Of a stretch of 64,000 bases of DNA, positions 33,801-45,700 are shown in pieces (position 1 is the stretch's first letter; each line of letters starts with the position of its first letter). A model generated the notes under the pieces. The model saw only the letters and a program-made list of their open reading frames with translations, ran no database searches and was not told the origin of the DNA. Where the stretch lies: assembly GCF_010093595.1 (NCBI RefSeq), contig NW_022985454.1:549473-613472 (forward strand), read 5' to 3'. Both the position numbers and the translations under genes were made by a program. The DNA is from Mytilinidion resinicola. Its lineage: Eukaryota > Ascomycota > Dothideomycetes > Mytilinidiales > Mytilinidiaceae.

Positions 33801-34159
33801 GTGCATTCGTCTGCACAAACAAACGCCCTTATGGAAGGTATTGATGAGCACAGAGACTACATGCCCGAGAACTGCTGAAAAACGAGAAGATAGATACGCT
33901 ACGATGGAATTTTCCTCTTTGTGGTGACTTGAAGATTCGTGGTGATTGATGAATGTGATGGGTTTGCTGAATGAGATCGAACTAAGTGACGAAATTAACG
34001 AAGCGTGTGCATATGACTGTACAGTGGTAAGCAGCCTAAAAGGCGCACCTAGAGCTGAAATTTTGAGTCAATTCAGATAAGCTATCGTACCAATACACCC
34101 TGTCCTATTCAATCTTCCACCCTTCGCTATTCAAAAAAGCCCCTTGTCCATTTCCAAAA
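30855..34159. other. 3.3-kb stretch without a convincing gene
   Basis: Only short overlapping ORFs of no recognisable family are seen. The right part (about 32550-33830) holds the degenerate repeat described separately. Confidence 0.4.
33105..33830 (+). repeat. Degenerate direct repeat with TATGAGTCGT and CTGGTCTGGA words
   Basis: Segments starting near 33107, 33266, 33350, 33577 and 33737 share a core like TTCTGGTCTGGATC, then C-rich bases and CCAAAAC, then about 35 bp later a word TATGAGTCGT. The latter occurs exactly at 33451, 33632 and 33685, and as CATGAGTCGT at 33793. Unit spacing varies between about 80 and 245 bp. Weaker similar words (CATGAGCCGT at about 32708 and 33014; TGTGGCTGGATCCTC near 32570) suggest that the array once extended to the left. 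Confidence 0.5.
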
Positions 34160-35346
34160 TTACAATTGTTCTCCAACCCATCCCCACCATTCCTGCACAT
34201 CTGCCCCCTCCCCTTTATCCCCCTTCACACTCCCCCCGGCAACCTTGACCTCAATATCCGAATCCTCCAACATCTTGAAATTAAAAGCGCCTTCATACCC
34301 ATCTGCCAACCCCTCCCGCTCCTCCTCCTCCCCGTCCCCAGCACTCAACTCAATTCCCGAATCCTTAAGCGCCCGCCCCCTAGTCTTCCTGACTTCCTCA
34401 ACTGCCTTCTCTAACCGAATCTTCACCAGACTCTCTGGCAACGCCGTAAATAGATCCATTTTATTCGCCGCTACTAGCACAGGGATCGCGGTTGGCCCTT
34501 TTGAGGTTTTGTTCCCCGTATGCCGTTTCTGTAACAGTAGCAGGATGTCATGCAAATACTCTCCAGCCTCCGCCGCCCCTGCGTCTTCCCCTAACGCTGC
34601 GGCATCCAGCACGAAGATTATGCCCTTGAGCGCGCCCCCTGGTCCGGTCTTCGCGAGGGTCGAGAGCGCGTAGTGGCGCAGCTTCCCGTGGCCGGGGGTA
34701 TCGAGCAGACGGAACTTGCGTGCACGGTCAGCGGAGGGGTCGTTGTTCGACCGGTAGCGGGAGGAGGCGGGTGTCGTAGTGATAGGGAGGGCTAGACTCG
34801 CGGCTGTCGGGGTCGAGGAGGTGTGGGTTGCGGAGGGGGTGCCGTGGGAGAGCTGTGAGAGGTGGTGGTCAGCGAACGGTCTGTCGGGACTTTGAAGGGC
34901 TCGAAGCTGTAATCAGAATCTGAGTGTTTGGGGACTCTGGTCCCAAGATCGGCCAGCCCAGACGGCACTAATTTCCGCCTCTGTTAAATTAGGGCTGGGT
35001 GAATGGTGACAGCGGTGAAGCTGACAGTCCTCGTCTTTGGGACCCTTCCTTCGGGACGTGAAGACGCCGACAAGGCGTTCTCCCCAGGATCGAGACGAGT
35101 GCGGGCTGAGCTCGTCGGGGACCAGCTCGACGAAGTCGCACTCACCAGCGTCAGCAAGCTCGTCTTGCCCGCGCTGCTGGGCCCAATCAGCAGAAACGTC
35201 GGCAAGCTGTCGGGCGCGCGGCGGCGGTAGATGTAGGCATGCAGCAGGATCGGCAGCGTAATCACGACGAGCAGCGCCAGCGCGAGCGTGCCCGGGTGTG
35301 GCGCGAAGGCGAGCGTGAGCCAGCTGTCAGCATCGTGCCAGGCCAT
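34160..35346 (-). CDS. Signal recognition particle receptor subunit beta
   Basis: Exon 1 (35346-35146) and exon 2 (34906-34160) join in phase 0 across a 239-nt intron to 315 aa. Residues 20-40 form a single membrane anchor, as in the ER-bound SRP receptor beta. The Ras-like GTPase motifs follow: GPSSAGKTSL (P-loop), a DHHLSQLSHG switch region, DTPGH (G3) and AANKMD (G4). Near the C-terminus lies an acidic EEEERE insert, and the protein ends in VQEWWGWVGEQL, typical of the family. It anchors the alpha subunit at the ER and regulates docking of SRP-ribosome complexes. The frame is open upstream of 35346, with another ATG at 35583 and TTG at 35658; the chosen start puts a normal short luminal segment before the anchor. 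Confidence 0.9.
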
Positions 35347-36889
35347 GCTGAGGACCTGGGAGAGGGCGTGTTCGAGCGTGTGGAGATTGAGCGGGTGAGG
35401 TTGTCGTTGGGTCCGGCAGGGTGAGACGACGTGGTCGATGTGGGGATTGCCCGAGTCATTGCTGGTGCGCCGTCGTAGATCTGGTGCGGGTATGGCGGCG
35501 GGCGCTAGCGAGCTTATTCTGTCCTTCACAGTCGGCCTGTTGGCCCAGCTCTCGCAATGCTCGCGACAGATGCTGACCAACATCTCCGCAGATGGGTTGT
35601 AGTGATTAGGGTATTGCAGTCCAACGGGGACAGTTTCAATCGCATTTCGTTCGTGCAAAGATCGCCCACATCACCAACATCCAACCATGCACATTACAGT
35701 CAGATCCAGGATGGTTCAAGGAAGAGGGCCGCCTGCATTCGTCAAACTACATAGATGCTTTTGATAGGAAACTGTAATCATACACAGCACACTGCCGCCG
35801 TCATTAATGCACTCATCCAGTGTCCATCTCTTCTCGCCCTCATCCCATGTTGCTCTATGCAGGCCTCCTCCACCTCTTTCACCGACGTTACAAAGCATCG
35901 TCCAAATCCCCATCGCTGACCCCATCGCGCGGCCGATCCGTGTGGCTGACCATCACGACAAAACATTACAGGTCGACGCAGGAAACGTGGACTGAAAACA
36001 AGTAAAGGAGCCGGTATACCTGTAACCGACATACTCCATGCCAGGAGTTTTCGCCCTTTTGCACCGTAGCCCATGATCCATGCCGATACCATACCCATGA
36101 CCCGTAACCCATTGTCCATACAGTGCAGTGACCGTTTCCAGATATCCGTGCCTTAGTGTTACCCTTTTCCTAATCCTGATACCTAGATCTCATGACCGTT
36201 ACAAAAGAAATAAAAAAAAGATTTGCAAGGTGCAAGCTACAACATATGAAATGAAGTTTACGACAAGAAAGCAAGCGTTCAGCCAATTTCGTGACGGTCA
36301 TACCTAGGTAGCATAGAGGGCAGATGACAGATGACAAGTTCGAAGGAGATGCGACTTGTAGTCGACAGAACCTGAGGTAGACTTGGAAGCCGGCCGTCTG
36401 CACTCGGTAATCTTTTTGCAATACGAGCTGCGTGACCGAATCGGAAAGCCCGGCACCAGATGCAGGGGATTCTTTCGTGGTTGCTGCATGGTCTGTGGCT
36501 CTCAATACGATCCCAATACGGCGGCCTACCAGGCATAGCGATTGCTAGTATCGAACGCCCCGTTCCAATTTACATCGCTGTGCCTACGCCCTACCCGTGC
36601 CGAGCCTACGAAAGTGCAAGAGGCTCAGCTCGATGGAAGCGCTTTATGGCTTGGCGGGTTGATTGCCAGCTTGATCGGAGCCCGAAGCGGGATGTGGTAA
36701 TAATGACTCGAAGATGAACTTCGTTAAGGAGAACGACTTGGATATGGTGATAAGTATGTTGGGTGTATAAACGCAGAACCCTTCCAGATTGGGCATGGCG
36801 TCTTGTTCGTCTTCTCACTCGTAGTCGTCATGCTGCGTAATGTAGATGCATGGCATTTACTTTTGGATTCGTGGAAGGGTGTTTGGTGC
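35347..36889. other. Intergenic between two minus-strand genes
   Basis: No gene is seen. It should contain the promoter of the SRP receptor gene and the 3' region of the NDT80-type gene. Confidence 0.4.
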
Positions 36890-39724
36890 TCAATACGTGG
36901 TGTGGTTAGTATGAGCAGCGAGGAGGTCGGGGTAGTAGCCACGGCTGGATTCTATCCCTTGGAAGCGGCCGCACCCTCCACCCTGCCAGCCAGTCGAAAC
37001 CGACTCTTCCTTGATCCTTCGTGCCTCCTGAAATGATGCTGGAGGTGGTTTGTCTTGGGAAATGCCGGCGTCGTAGAGCGGACTGGGATAGTACTGGTAG
37101 CCGTCGTACCCATCGATCGCTTTACTTTCATCTTCGTCCATCATATGCTGGTCTCCAACCAAGCCCTCTACTGGACCTCCACTCAATGAGCTAGCTGAGC
37201 TAACTGAGTGACTCCCTACTGGGCTGGGGTCCAATGAGTATTGGTTGCCGGGACGATAACCTCCCGCACCGTATCCGCCAGACAACCCACCACCGCCTAA
37301 GCCTCCAGAGGGCATGAAGCGTTGTAGTCCCCCAGGGCCGTAATGAGGATGGCCAGGTCCACCAGGGCCTGTTCCCCCTCTCCCTGAATTTCCGGTGCCA
37401 TGTGGTCCTTCATTTTGGTAGTGGCTTGGTGAGCGACCACGTACAACAACGGGCTGAGACACCCGCTGTGCGACTTTAAACCAGTTGGGCTTATCATCAC
37501 AGCCTTTCTGTATGTTGACCCACAGTTCCACAATCAAGTGGTAGTACTGCTGTTGTGCCCGACGTTTTCCATTGTTGGCCGTCGCAGACTTGAACTGAAT
37601 TCGCTCAAAGATGTGTTGATGCGTGGCCGCGGAGTGGCCTGTGGGAGCGTACCCATGAGGCTGCTCTCCTTCATTTTGGAGCGGTAGAAAAGGCCCTCCT
37701 ACACTTTGCGTGGACTGGTAGTGAGCCATGCCGTAAGTGTGATCGTTATGCGCTTTCCCGGGAGGTGTCGGAGAGAGGAGCTGCTTGGTGATGGCAAGTT
37801 GAGGCCCCTTGTCTCGCTTAGGGGTGTGTTGAATAAGTTCTATCGTTTTCCCAGTAGCTCCATCCACGGCAGCCGACAACGACATTGCAATCGACTGGAT
37901 TTGCTCCGCTGGCTTGTTCCCACGGGTCAGGTAGAGACGTCCGTTGTTGCTGATGTGTGGGCTTAGTGCGTATGACACAAGGACAGAGAAATAGTTCCGT
38001 CGATAGCATGTCCAAACTCTATCGTTGGAGAAGAAGAAACCCTTTTCGATTTTGGCCTCAATGTGAGGGACAATGGTCTGGCCATCGCAAGTAATGTCGC
38101 CATAGTTCTCCTGTTGGTTGAAGGGGGGGGTGTCAGTCAGGGCCTGTGGGTTGTTTGAGTAGCTCAACATGGTCCCTGCGCTACTGTACGAGGAGGCCGA
38201 TGGCGGAGAGAGTGGAGTGGTCTGAAGGAGGCTGCGAGGAGTTTCGGGCTGCGAGCCGTACTGATGAGCTCGTGAAAGCGAATCGAGGTGCCCACGAGGG
38301 GAGAGAGTAGAATGCCTGTGAAGACCAGGCGTGGAAGTAGTGTAGTTATCTCTAGCAGATGCTCCCAGAGATGGTGACACTGGATTGCCAATCCCTGGTG
38401 ATCGTGCAGGAGGCAGCATACCCGGTGTCGAATGTTCCGTTCTACCATCTGCTGTCAGCTGTCATGCACCAAAACTCAGGTTGGACGGGACGGAAAGGCT
38501 ATCGAGCGTCAAGGCTACTTACATAGACGACATCCTTGGGCGCATATTCAAGTTGCCAAACTGCTGGTAGTTGCTTGGAAAATACTGGTTCGTAGTCGAG
38601 TACGAGTTTGCCAGGCTGGGGGTGGGATATCCGACGCTGGCTGCCGAAAAGGACGAGAAGGCTAACGAGGATGTGTTTGAGCTCGGACTGGTCGAGATGG
38701 AGCCTGAGCTGGAGTCGGAGAACCCAGTGCCGGTTTGGTGCCTATAGCTAGCCTGTTAGCCACGACCTCTAGGCGTGCGTTCGGAAGTGATGCCAGCAGG
38801 AGGCTATGTGTAACATGGGCAGCACGGTGGCACGGTTTTAGTTGTCAATCCTGACAGGCACGATATGACACTGCTGGGTTGTCGTGTGATCAATGTGACA
38901 GACCGGCGCGGTGGGAAAGATAGGTGCACCACACTGCCGGTATGTGTACGACCTGCGTGCTGAGGGTCGACATGACGACGTGTTTGTTTCGGCTGCTGTC
39001 CATTGGCGCCTCAGAGGGGAGCGGAGTCAGGCAGCACGACGAAAAGGCGTCGAATGGTGCGGGAGCGCGCTGGGGCGGCACGGCAAGGCAACACTACCGC
39101 ACTTGGCAGGCTGCAAGGCCGGGGGCAGGCTGGGAGGGTCCAATGAAGAGAATAGCAACTTACTGTGCTTCATGTGGTCGATGGGGCATGTAACGCAGCC
39201 CATTGCTGCCGCTGAGAGAGTGCAGCGAGGACGGTTGGCCGTCGCGCCTCAGCGTATCGGGGACGGCAAAGCCGTGATGTGCATGAGAGCCGATGTGCTC
39301 GATGTTGCTGCACTCCTGCTCCGACGAGAGGGGGTAGTCGGACGCCAGAGGCAGCGGCTGGATGACTGCGGGCCAGTTAGCCAATCGCCCGGGGGCGCCG
39401 TTTTCGCACTCTGCGAGTGTGCAACACGGTGGGACAACAACAGACAACGTGCGTGAGAAGAAGCGACCACGCAGACTGCACCCTGGGGTTGCACAATGGG
39501 GATCGGGCGTCGGGATGGCCTGCAAGAGTGCACTACATGAGGTCGCAGCCGCGGCGGCCAGCGAGATATAGAAGAATCGCAGCGGGCGTGGAGGGGAGCA
39601 GTGGGCATCAGACAGGGCGACAGGGCGGCAGGGAGAGGAAGTGCGGAGAGGAATTGGGCAGTGAAGGGGGGCGGTTTTGGCCCAACAGTGCCGGGGGGCT
39701 TAAGGCTGACTTACCTTGATTCAT
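36890..39724 (-). CDS. NDT80/PhoG-type transcription factor (VIB-1/XprG-like)
   Basis: A fully in-frame model has exons 39724-39715 (10 nt: ATG, two codons and one base), 38703-38523 and 38441-36890, giving 580 aa. The introns are 1,011 and 81 nt. The Ser/Thr/Tyr-rich N-terminus leads to an NDT80/PhoG DNA-binding domain (about residues 165-380) with IEKGFFFSNDRVWTCYRRNY and QQQYYHLIVELWVNIQ. A Gly/Pro-rich low-complexity tail follows. The family controls responses to nutrient limitation, extracellular proteases and, in Neurospora, heterokaryon incompatibility; which role applies here is not visible. The third exon is certain and exon 2 likely. The tiny first exon is inferred from the only splice combination that keeps the frame; otherwise translation could start at the exon-2 ATG at 38545. 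Confidence 0.85.
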
Positions 39725-42700
39725 CGCTGCAGACGCGCCGCTCGCTCTCTACTCTTTGCTCGCTCCTGTTGGCCGTATAGCCGCTCGGTCTCGTCTGCAC
39801 CGGCGGTTGGCACGTCCTGCCGCTGTCGTGAACTAGGGCCAGCGGGCGCTTCAGCAGCAGAGCCTCAGACGGGCCGTCGCGTGGATTCGATCGTCGCCGC
39901 TGCTCGAACCTCTCGATCTCTCTCGATCTCTCTCGAACCGCCTCGATGCTCTCCAGGCGCTACCTCGCTGCCTCCTGCGTAGCCGCTCGCGGCCCGGCTG
40001 CGCTGCTCGGGCGGCTCGGTTTCCGGTCTCTCGCTGCTCGTTCGGGCGTAGACGCGGCCTGAGAGGGCAGGTCGCCCAGACTCGCTTCAAGGGAATCTGG
40101 GGGTTTAGCCGGCCCGGGGGTGCGATTCTCAATTAGCTGCGGCAGCTATCTGGCGTGTGACTGGAATGGTGATGCCTGTTAGGGTCCCTGGGGCAGGCCG
40201 CAGTGCCGAACCACTTTCTCCCACAGATTGAGATGGTGAAGCCGGATACGCACAACACAAGAAAGACAGGCGGAAGAAAGACTCGGGATGCACGCGCGCT
40301 CGCTTGTCACGCAGCTTGTGGTCAAGGTCAACGGCCCGGGTGATGTGCGGGATGCTTGCTGGCGGAATGCTGTGCCTTAAAACGGGCGGAACGCTCAGAC
40401 TGCTCTCCGCAGATCCAGCGGTGACGCACAGGCAGGAGGGATCTCACAACGGTCCTGGCTGCTGGGCAATGCTGCGATTTCGGCGGAGTCTGGCCTGGTC
40501 AGTCAGTCAGTCACGTCCCCAGCGCGTGTGCCAGCTCGACTCGAAACGTACCAGGTTCTCCTGCGGCAGCCAAAATTGCGTGGCGTCCAGAGTTTGCGGG
40601 GTGGCTTTTCGTCTTCGATCTGACTTGTCTGCCTCGTAGGTGGGCCGGCTAGCGATCCACGCGGAAGCCCGGATGCTGATAGTCCTATTGGGTGATCTGC
40701 TCGGCCTTCGTATTCGATTCGCCGCTGTCGTCGCCGACCGTTGTTCGAATGATCGAGTGACGGAAGGGGAAACAGGAGAATAATGGTGAGTCTGATGTCT
40801 CCGGCAGTGCGAAGGCAGAGGACATATAAGCACCCAAGCTTCTTCCAGATCGGCTTCTGGCAACGGCTCGGTCGCACAGACGGCTAGGACCCTGCGATCC
40901 CCGTGATCTTTGGTTTGGCGGCCCCTGGTAGTGGAGCAGGCGGACCAGACTTGGGATGCAACGCGGTTTAATGACAAAGGGACAGCTCAGACAGAGCTTG
41001 GGACAGCGTGTGGAGACAGTAGGGGGAGGCGGCGAGCGGAGAGATTGAGGTCAAAGAAAGCACCGGGCATTAACCTGATGAGCGGTAGAAGCACACGGCT
41101 TGGGATCTGCTGGGACTTGGGGAGGGACTGGGGGGATCGACGGCGGATACAGGGCACGACTAGCTGGCAGTTGTGCCGGGTGGTATCCTTGGATGGCTGA
41201 AAGGAGAAATATCTACCTAGGTCGCTTTAAGCACCAGTTGTTGATGGCTCAGATTCAGCCCCAAGAGCATCCATCGTATTGCCCAGGCTCAGACCACGGC
41301 GATTCTAGCACAGGGTAGCATTGGCAAGCTGCAGCACACCAGTTCCCAATGCGGTCTATCTATATCTCCGAAGGCAGGGAGGAATGATTTGCCCCAGGGC
41401 CCAAGCACCCATCCCTTCTCGAAGCGTCTCCCGCCCACGCCGCGCCGCATTCCTTGCGCCGGAGGCCTGGCGGCTGCGGCGCGCTGGGGCGGGATGGGGG
41501 CAGCCATTGGCCAGTGAATGGACGCAGGAACATGGAGCGCGCAACACAGCTCGATTGCTTAGGGCCTCGAGACGGCAGCTCACGTCCGCCGGCCTGGGAA
41601 TGCAATGTCTCATTTCGGCCGCCTCTAAGAATAACATGCAGCAGGCGAACGGATGATCAAAGTTTGCTCTGCAGCAACCCCAGGCGAGCGCGAAGGGATT
41701 GGCTGAGCACGCCAGGCTCGCGGCCAAGAGGCTGCCTCTCTCTGACGCCACGGCCCGCACGGCGCAGGGGCAGCGGCGATCGGGCGGAGAAACGGCGTGC
41801 CGAGTGAATGGCTGGGGAGGATGGGATGGGGGCGAGGGCGTAGGAGAGCTTGGACAGGACGGGGGGTGGATGGGAGGAGCCGTTACCTGTCACAAAGTCG
41901 ATACGGCGGACGCTATTGCGGGCGGGCTCTGGGGCGGAGAGGTCGCAAACCCGCGCCAGCATTCACCACAAAAACGCCACGGCTGCGAGCTGTCTGCTCT
42001 GGATGCAACCCTCTGGCTGTGGAGAGCAGGACGAGCAGGCTCTGCGCCATGATCCGGGCTCCTATCATCCCCAGCACTCTATCCCGAGCAGTCGGGAGCT
42101 GCGCGGCACGCCGAAAACAGCACGGAGGGGCGGCGGGGAGCGGGAGAGGCTGGGGCGCGGCTGGCGATGATTGGGGTGTCCTAGACGGCGGGCGACAGGT
42201 GATGCGGTCCTGGGGCTCATATTCGCGATGCCTCCAGTGCTCCCTTGCGTGGTCAGTCGGTTCTTGGGCCGGAAGAAAACGTCCAGAGGCAGACGCGTCC
42301 CAGGCCCGCAGCACCCTCGCAGACAGGGCATGCCAGGATTCAGTGAATTGCGCCGCTGGTGCAGCAGACGAGCGACAGGGAGCAGCGTGACGTGCAGGAG
42401 ATGACGTGCCAGTCCGGGACGGGCCTAGCGCCAGCGCCACCGCGGAAGGCCCGCCCGCCCCGTTAGATCGATCCACCTCGCATCGCGACTCCACCGCCAT
42501 CCACGGCTCACGCCTCACACTAGCCCTCGCAGACTGGCCATCCCCAATGGACGCAGCGCTGAATTGGATCGTGAGAACGCTGCAGTCATGGCCGCTGAGG
42601 GCAATCGCATTGCCGGCGTGGCCAGCTGGCATTCCTGACTCCACCTACACACCGCCTCGGGACACGCGACAGGCCCGATAGACGGAGAGCACTCACATCG

Positions 42701-45700
42701 CCCACGTCCCAGCGCTCGGGGCTGACCGGAACCAGCTGCTCTGCGCTCCACTCCTTGCCTGAGCCATGGCCGTTGAGCATGGCATCTGACGGCATCTGGC
42801 CCAATCGCCGCGTCGATCACCACAGATCCGATCAGGGCCTCAAACACCAGCAGCTGCCCGAAGGCTTGCCGCAGCTTCGCTCTCCGAGTCGCTGCTGAGT
42901 GCTGCCGCTGCGTGGTCATCTGACGCAGCTCAGGCGCATTCCTGTGCGTGGCCCGAGAGCTGTCGCCAAGTGATTCGCCCCAGACGCTCCAGCAGCCTTC
43001 ATCGCATCTTTGGGGGTGCTCACGAGCCAGTGCAACGGCCGCTTCGAGGACAGGCTACTGGTGGCGGCCGGAGAAATCTGGAGACGGTGATCGTCGGGCT
43101 AAGCCTGAAAGTCATATCGTTGCCCTTAAGATGCAGGGAGCGGCCGTTGCGCAACCAGACGACGCAGCCTCCCGTCGCTTCCTAAACCTCCTCGCCCAGG
43201 GGCCAAGCAGCGTCCAGAAACCTCTCCGCTGCTCGCTCCAGGAAGCCTCGAATATCCGTCGGAAACGCAGCCCATCGAAATCGGCCTCAGTATTCCTCCG
43301 CAAGCTAGCCTACATTGCTGCTGTCTCAGTCCCTCGCCCACCACCCACCACCAACGTCCAATCTGTCGACCTCTCTCACCACCCGATCAGTGCATGCGTC
43401 GCACCGAGCCCACTGCTTGGCTGCAAGAACCAATTGGCCACGCTGACGGCACTGACGTCTGGAGAGCAGTCCTCCAGCGCCCTCCACACGCCCTCACTAG
43501 CGGTCCGGCCCGCACAGGATAGGCCACCAGCCTCGACTGAACCCTCATTCCTCGAGAGCAGCCATTGCTCCAGCCTTTCCCGACAATTAGGTCGTTGTCT
43601 CGGGCTGTCCGACATTATCGTGGAGACCCAGTCCGCTTCACCTCGGTCACTTCTCAACTATGGATCAGAATATCGTCGCGCCATCTAGTCCTCAGTGTTA
43701 ATGTTTGTGTTTGTTTGCATTCTTCTAAATCTTGGTTGAAGCAGGCCCTGGACAACTCCATCTGATCTGGGGTCCGCCCTCTCCACCTACCCCTATCGTC
43801 CGATCCTCTCATGACTTCCGGCATCAACGACGTCAACGTCGATCGCGTTTGATTCGACATGACGCTCCTACGTCTTTGCAGACACGGTGGCGCCTGTCAG
43901 CTGGCAGCGCTCAGTTCTGGCGTGACTCCCGCAGATTGTGGAGCACGGCCGTCAGGGGCAGTGCGATTGAGCGTCCAGACAGACTAATGGGCGACAATGA
44001 CGAACTATACGAGTGCCAGCTATTACAGATAGTGCTCAGGTTCCTGGCTAGTTGCAGTCCTAAGCCTCGACCCGAGCCTTTGTCGCCCTAGGACTCGCAC
44101 AGCGGATCTCGTGCAACTAGGCACCCCACAATAGAGTTTGTGCGTGGCCGGTTGGATGGCGAAGCCGGCCGCGCCTTGCCAACCTCTTCAGCCACCTGGC
44201 GTCCGGGAGGGTGTGCTTCCGAGCTCAGCAATATCGTCGTCTCGTGAGCCCGTGCAGGGGCAGTGACGCGGCCGCTGCTCTGTCGACGAAGGCATGCTGC
44301 TTACCTAGCGGCGCCAGAGGATGGTGAGAGAGCCAGTGAAGCGTGGGAGCATGGATGCATGAGTTTCTTTGTCGCCCACTGCCGCTCGCCGGCCGCCGCT
44401 TCACAACGCTTCCCCAGCCAAAAGCTGGTAGCGAGAAGGTAGAGTCGCACCGTCCGGCCGATGGCAGGCTGCCCATTCCAGAAAATGCTATGACACAAGA
44501 CGCATTGGGTTACACTCCCTCCTGCTGGCCACTGCTTGGTTCTGCCCAGCCTCAACAGCTCGGGCCGTTGGAACGCCTGCTAGTGCCGTCTCTCGCCCTT
44601 CGTTTGCACTTGCTGACCTCTGCTTCTTAGTAATCGGCTCCATGCTTCACTCTGCGTTCGACCCACCGTCTCCCGCGCGCGGCTTGGGACCGAGGGGCAG
44701 CGGTTCCGCGGTCGGCGGCAACGGCCCAACGTCGCCGCACAAACCTCGAGGCTCAGGGCAGCGCGTGCTCCTGTTTCCGGCAAACATGGCGGGCAGCTGG
44801 CGGGCAGCTCACGGCCGGCAGCCATCCGAGAGCGAATGCGACGCTCTCGGCGCGGTAGAACGTGCAGCAGCCCGGCCGGGGGGGCCTCAGATCAGCCCAC
44901 GAACCGCTGGCCCGTGCCTGCGCCGCTGCGGCAAACTGTCGACATGGCGAAGAAGGCAGCCTGCTGCTCTGCCACGGCCTAGCTGGGGGCCAGAGAACGA
45001 GGCGTCGGTGGACAGCCGCCCTGTGACCGTCGGCCATGTGATTGCCGCCAGTCTCGGCCCATCTTCTCGCCGACTCGACCGTCCGCCTGCTCCTTCGGGC
45101 GCCCGCTCCTCCTCCGCCATCACCGTGGCCATCGCCTCTCCGCAATCTCCAGCGTGGATGTGCCGCCTCCCGCATGGCCGGCACCTCATCAGGCGAAAAC
45201 GCCACAGTGCCGCAGCCGCTGCATCCTCTATTGATCTGACACCCCTTATCGTCAGCCGCTCGCGCACCGCACGTCAACTCCTGCCGCGAACCAGGTAGGA
45301 TCGCACTTCAACCCCCGTCCCTCACTTCTAGTCTGCCCCTTTCGGCCAAATTCTGGTTTCATTGTGAGTGACTGGCAGCCTCGTGAGCGGGATCTCCCCG
45401 CCCGCCGAGGGTGCGGTATCTTGCCTAGGGCTGAAGTCGGCATCGGTGCCGCCCCTGGCTCCGGCATCTATTTGTGTGAGGCTGCTGCCATTGAGGATGC
45501 CGAAAGAGGAAGATCGGCCAGAGATGATAGCTTGATGTCATGCCGCTACTTGGTTGAGCTCTTGCCGATGCTGGACCTGGCCATTGCGAGGGCCCCCTGA
45601 GTTTTTTCAACGAATCTCTCATTTCCAGCTCCTCTGATGTTGGGGGCCGATTGTAGTCTGGGGATTGAGCACGATCCAGTAGTTGGACTCAGGTGCTTTA

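Noticed and set aside
42948..43688. 246-codon plus-strand ORF in the GC-rich stretch
   Set aside because: Composition is random-like (Ser/Pro/Arg-rich), no motif is seen, and equally long frames overlap it on the other strand.
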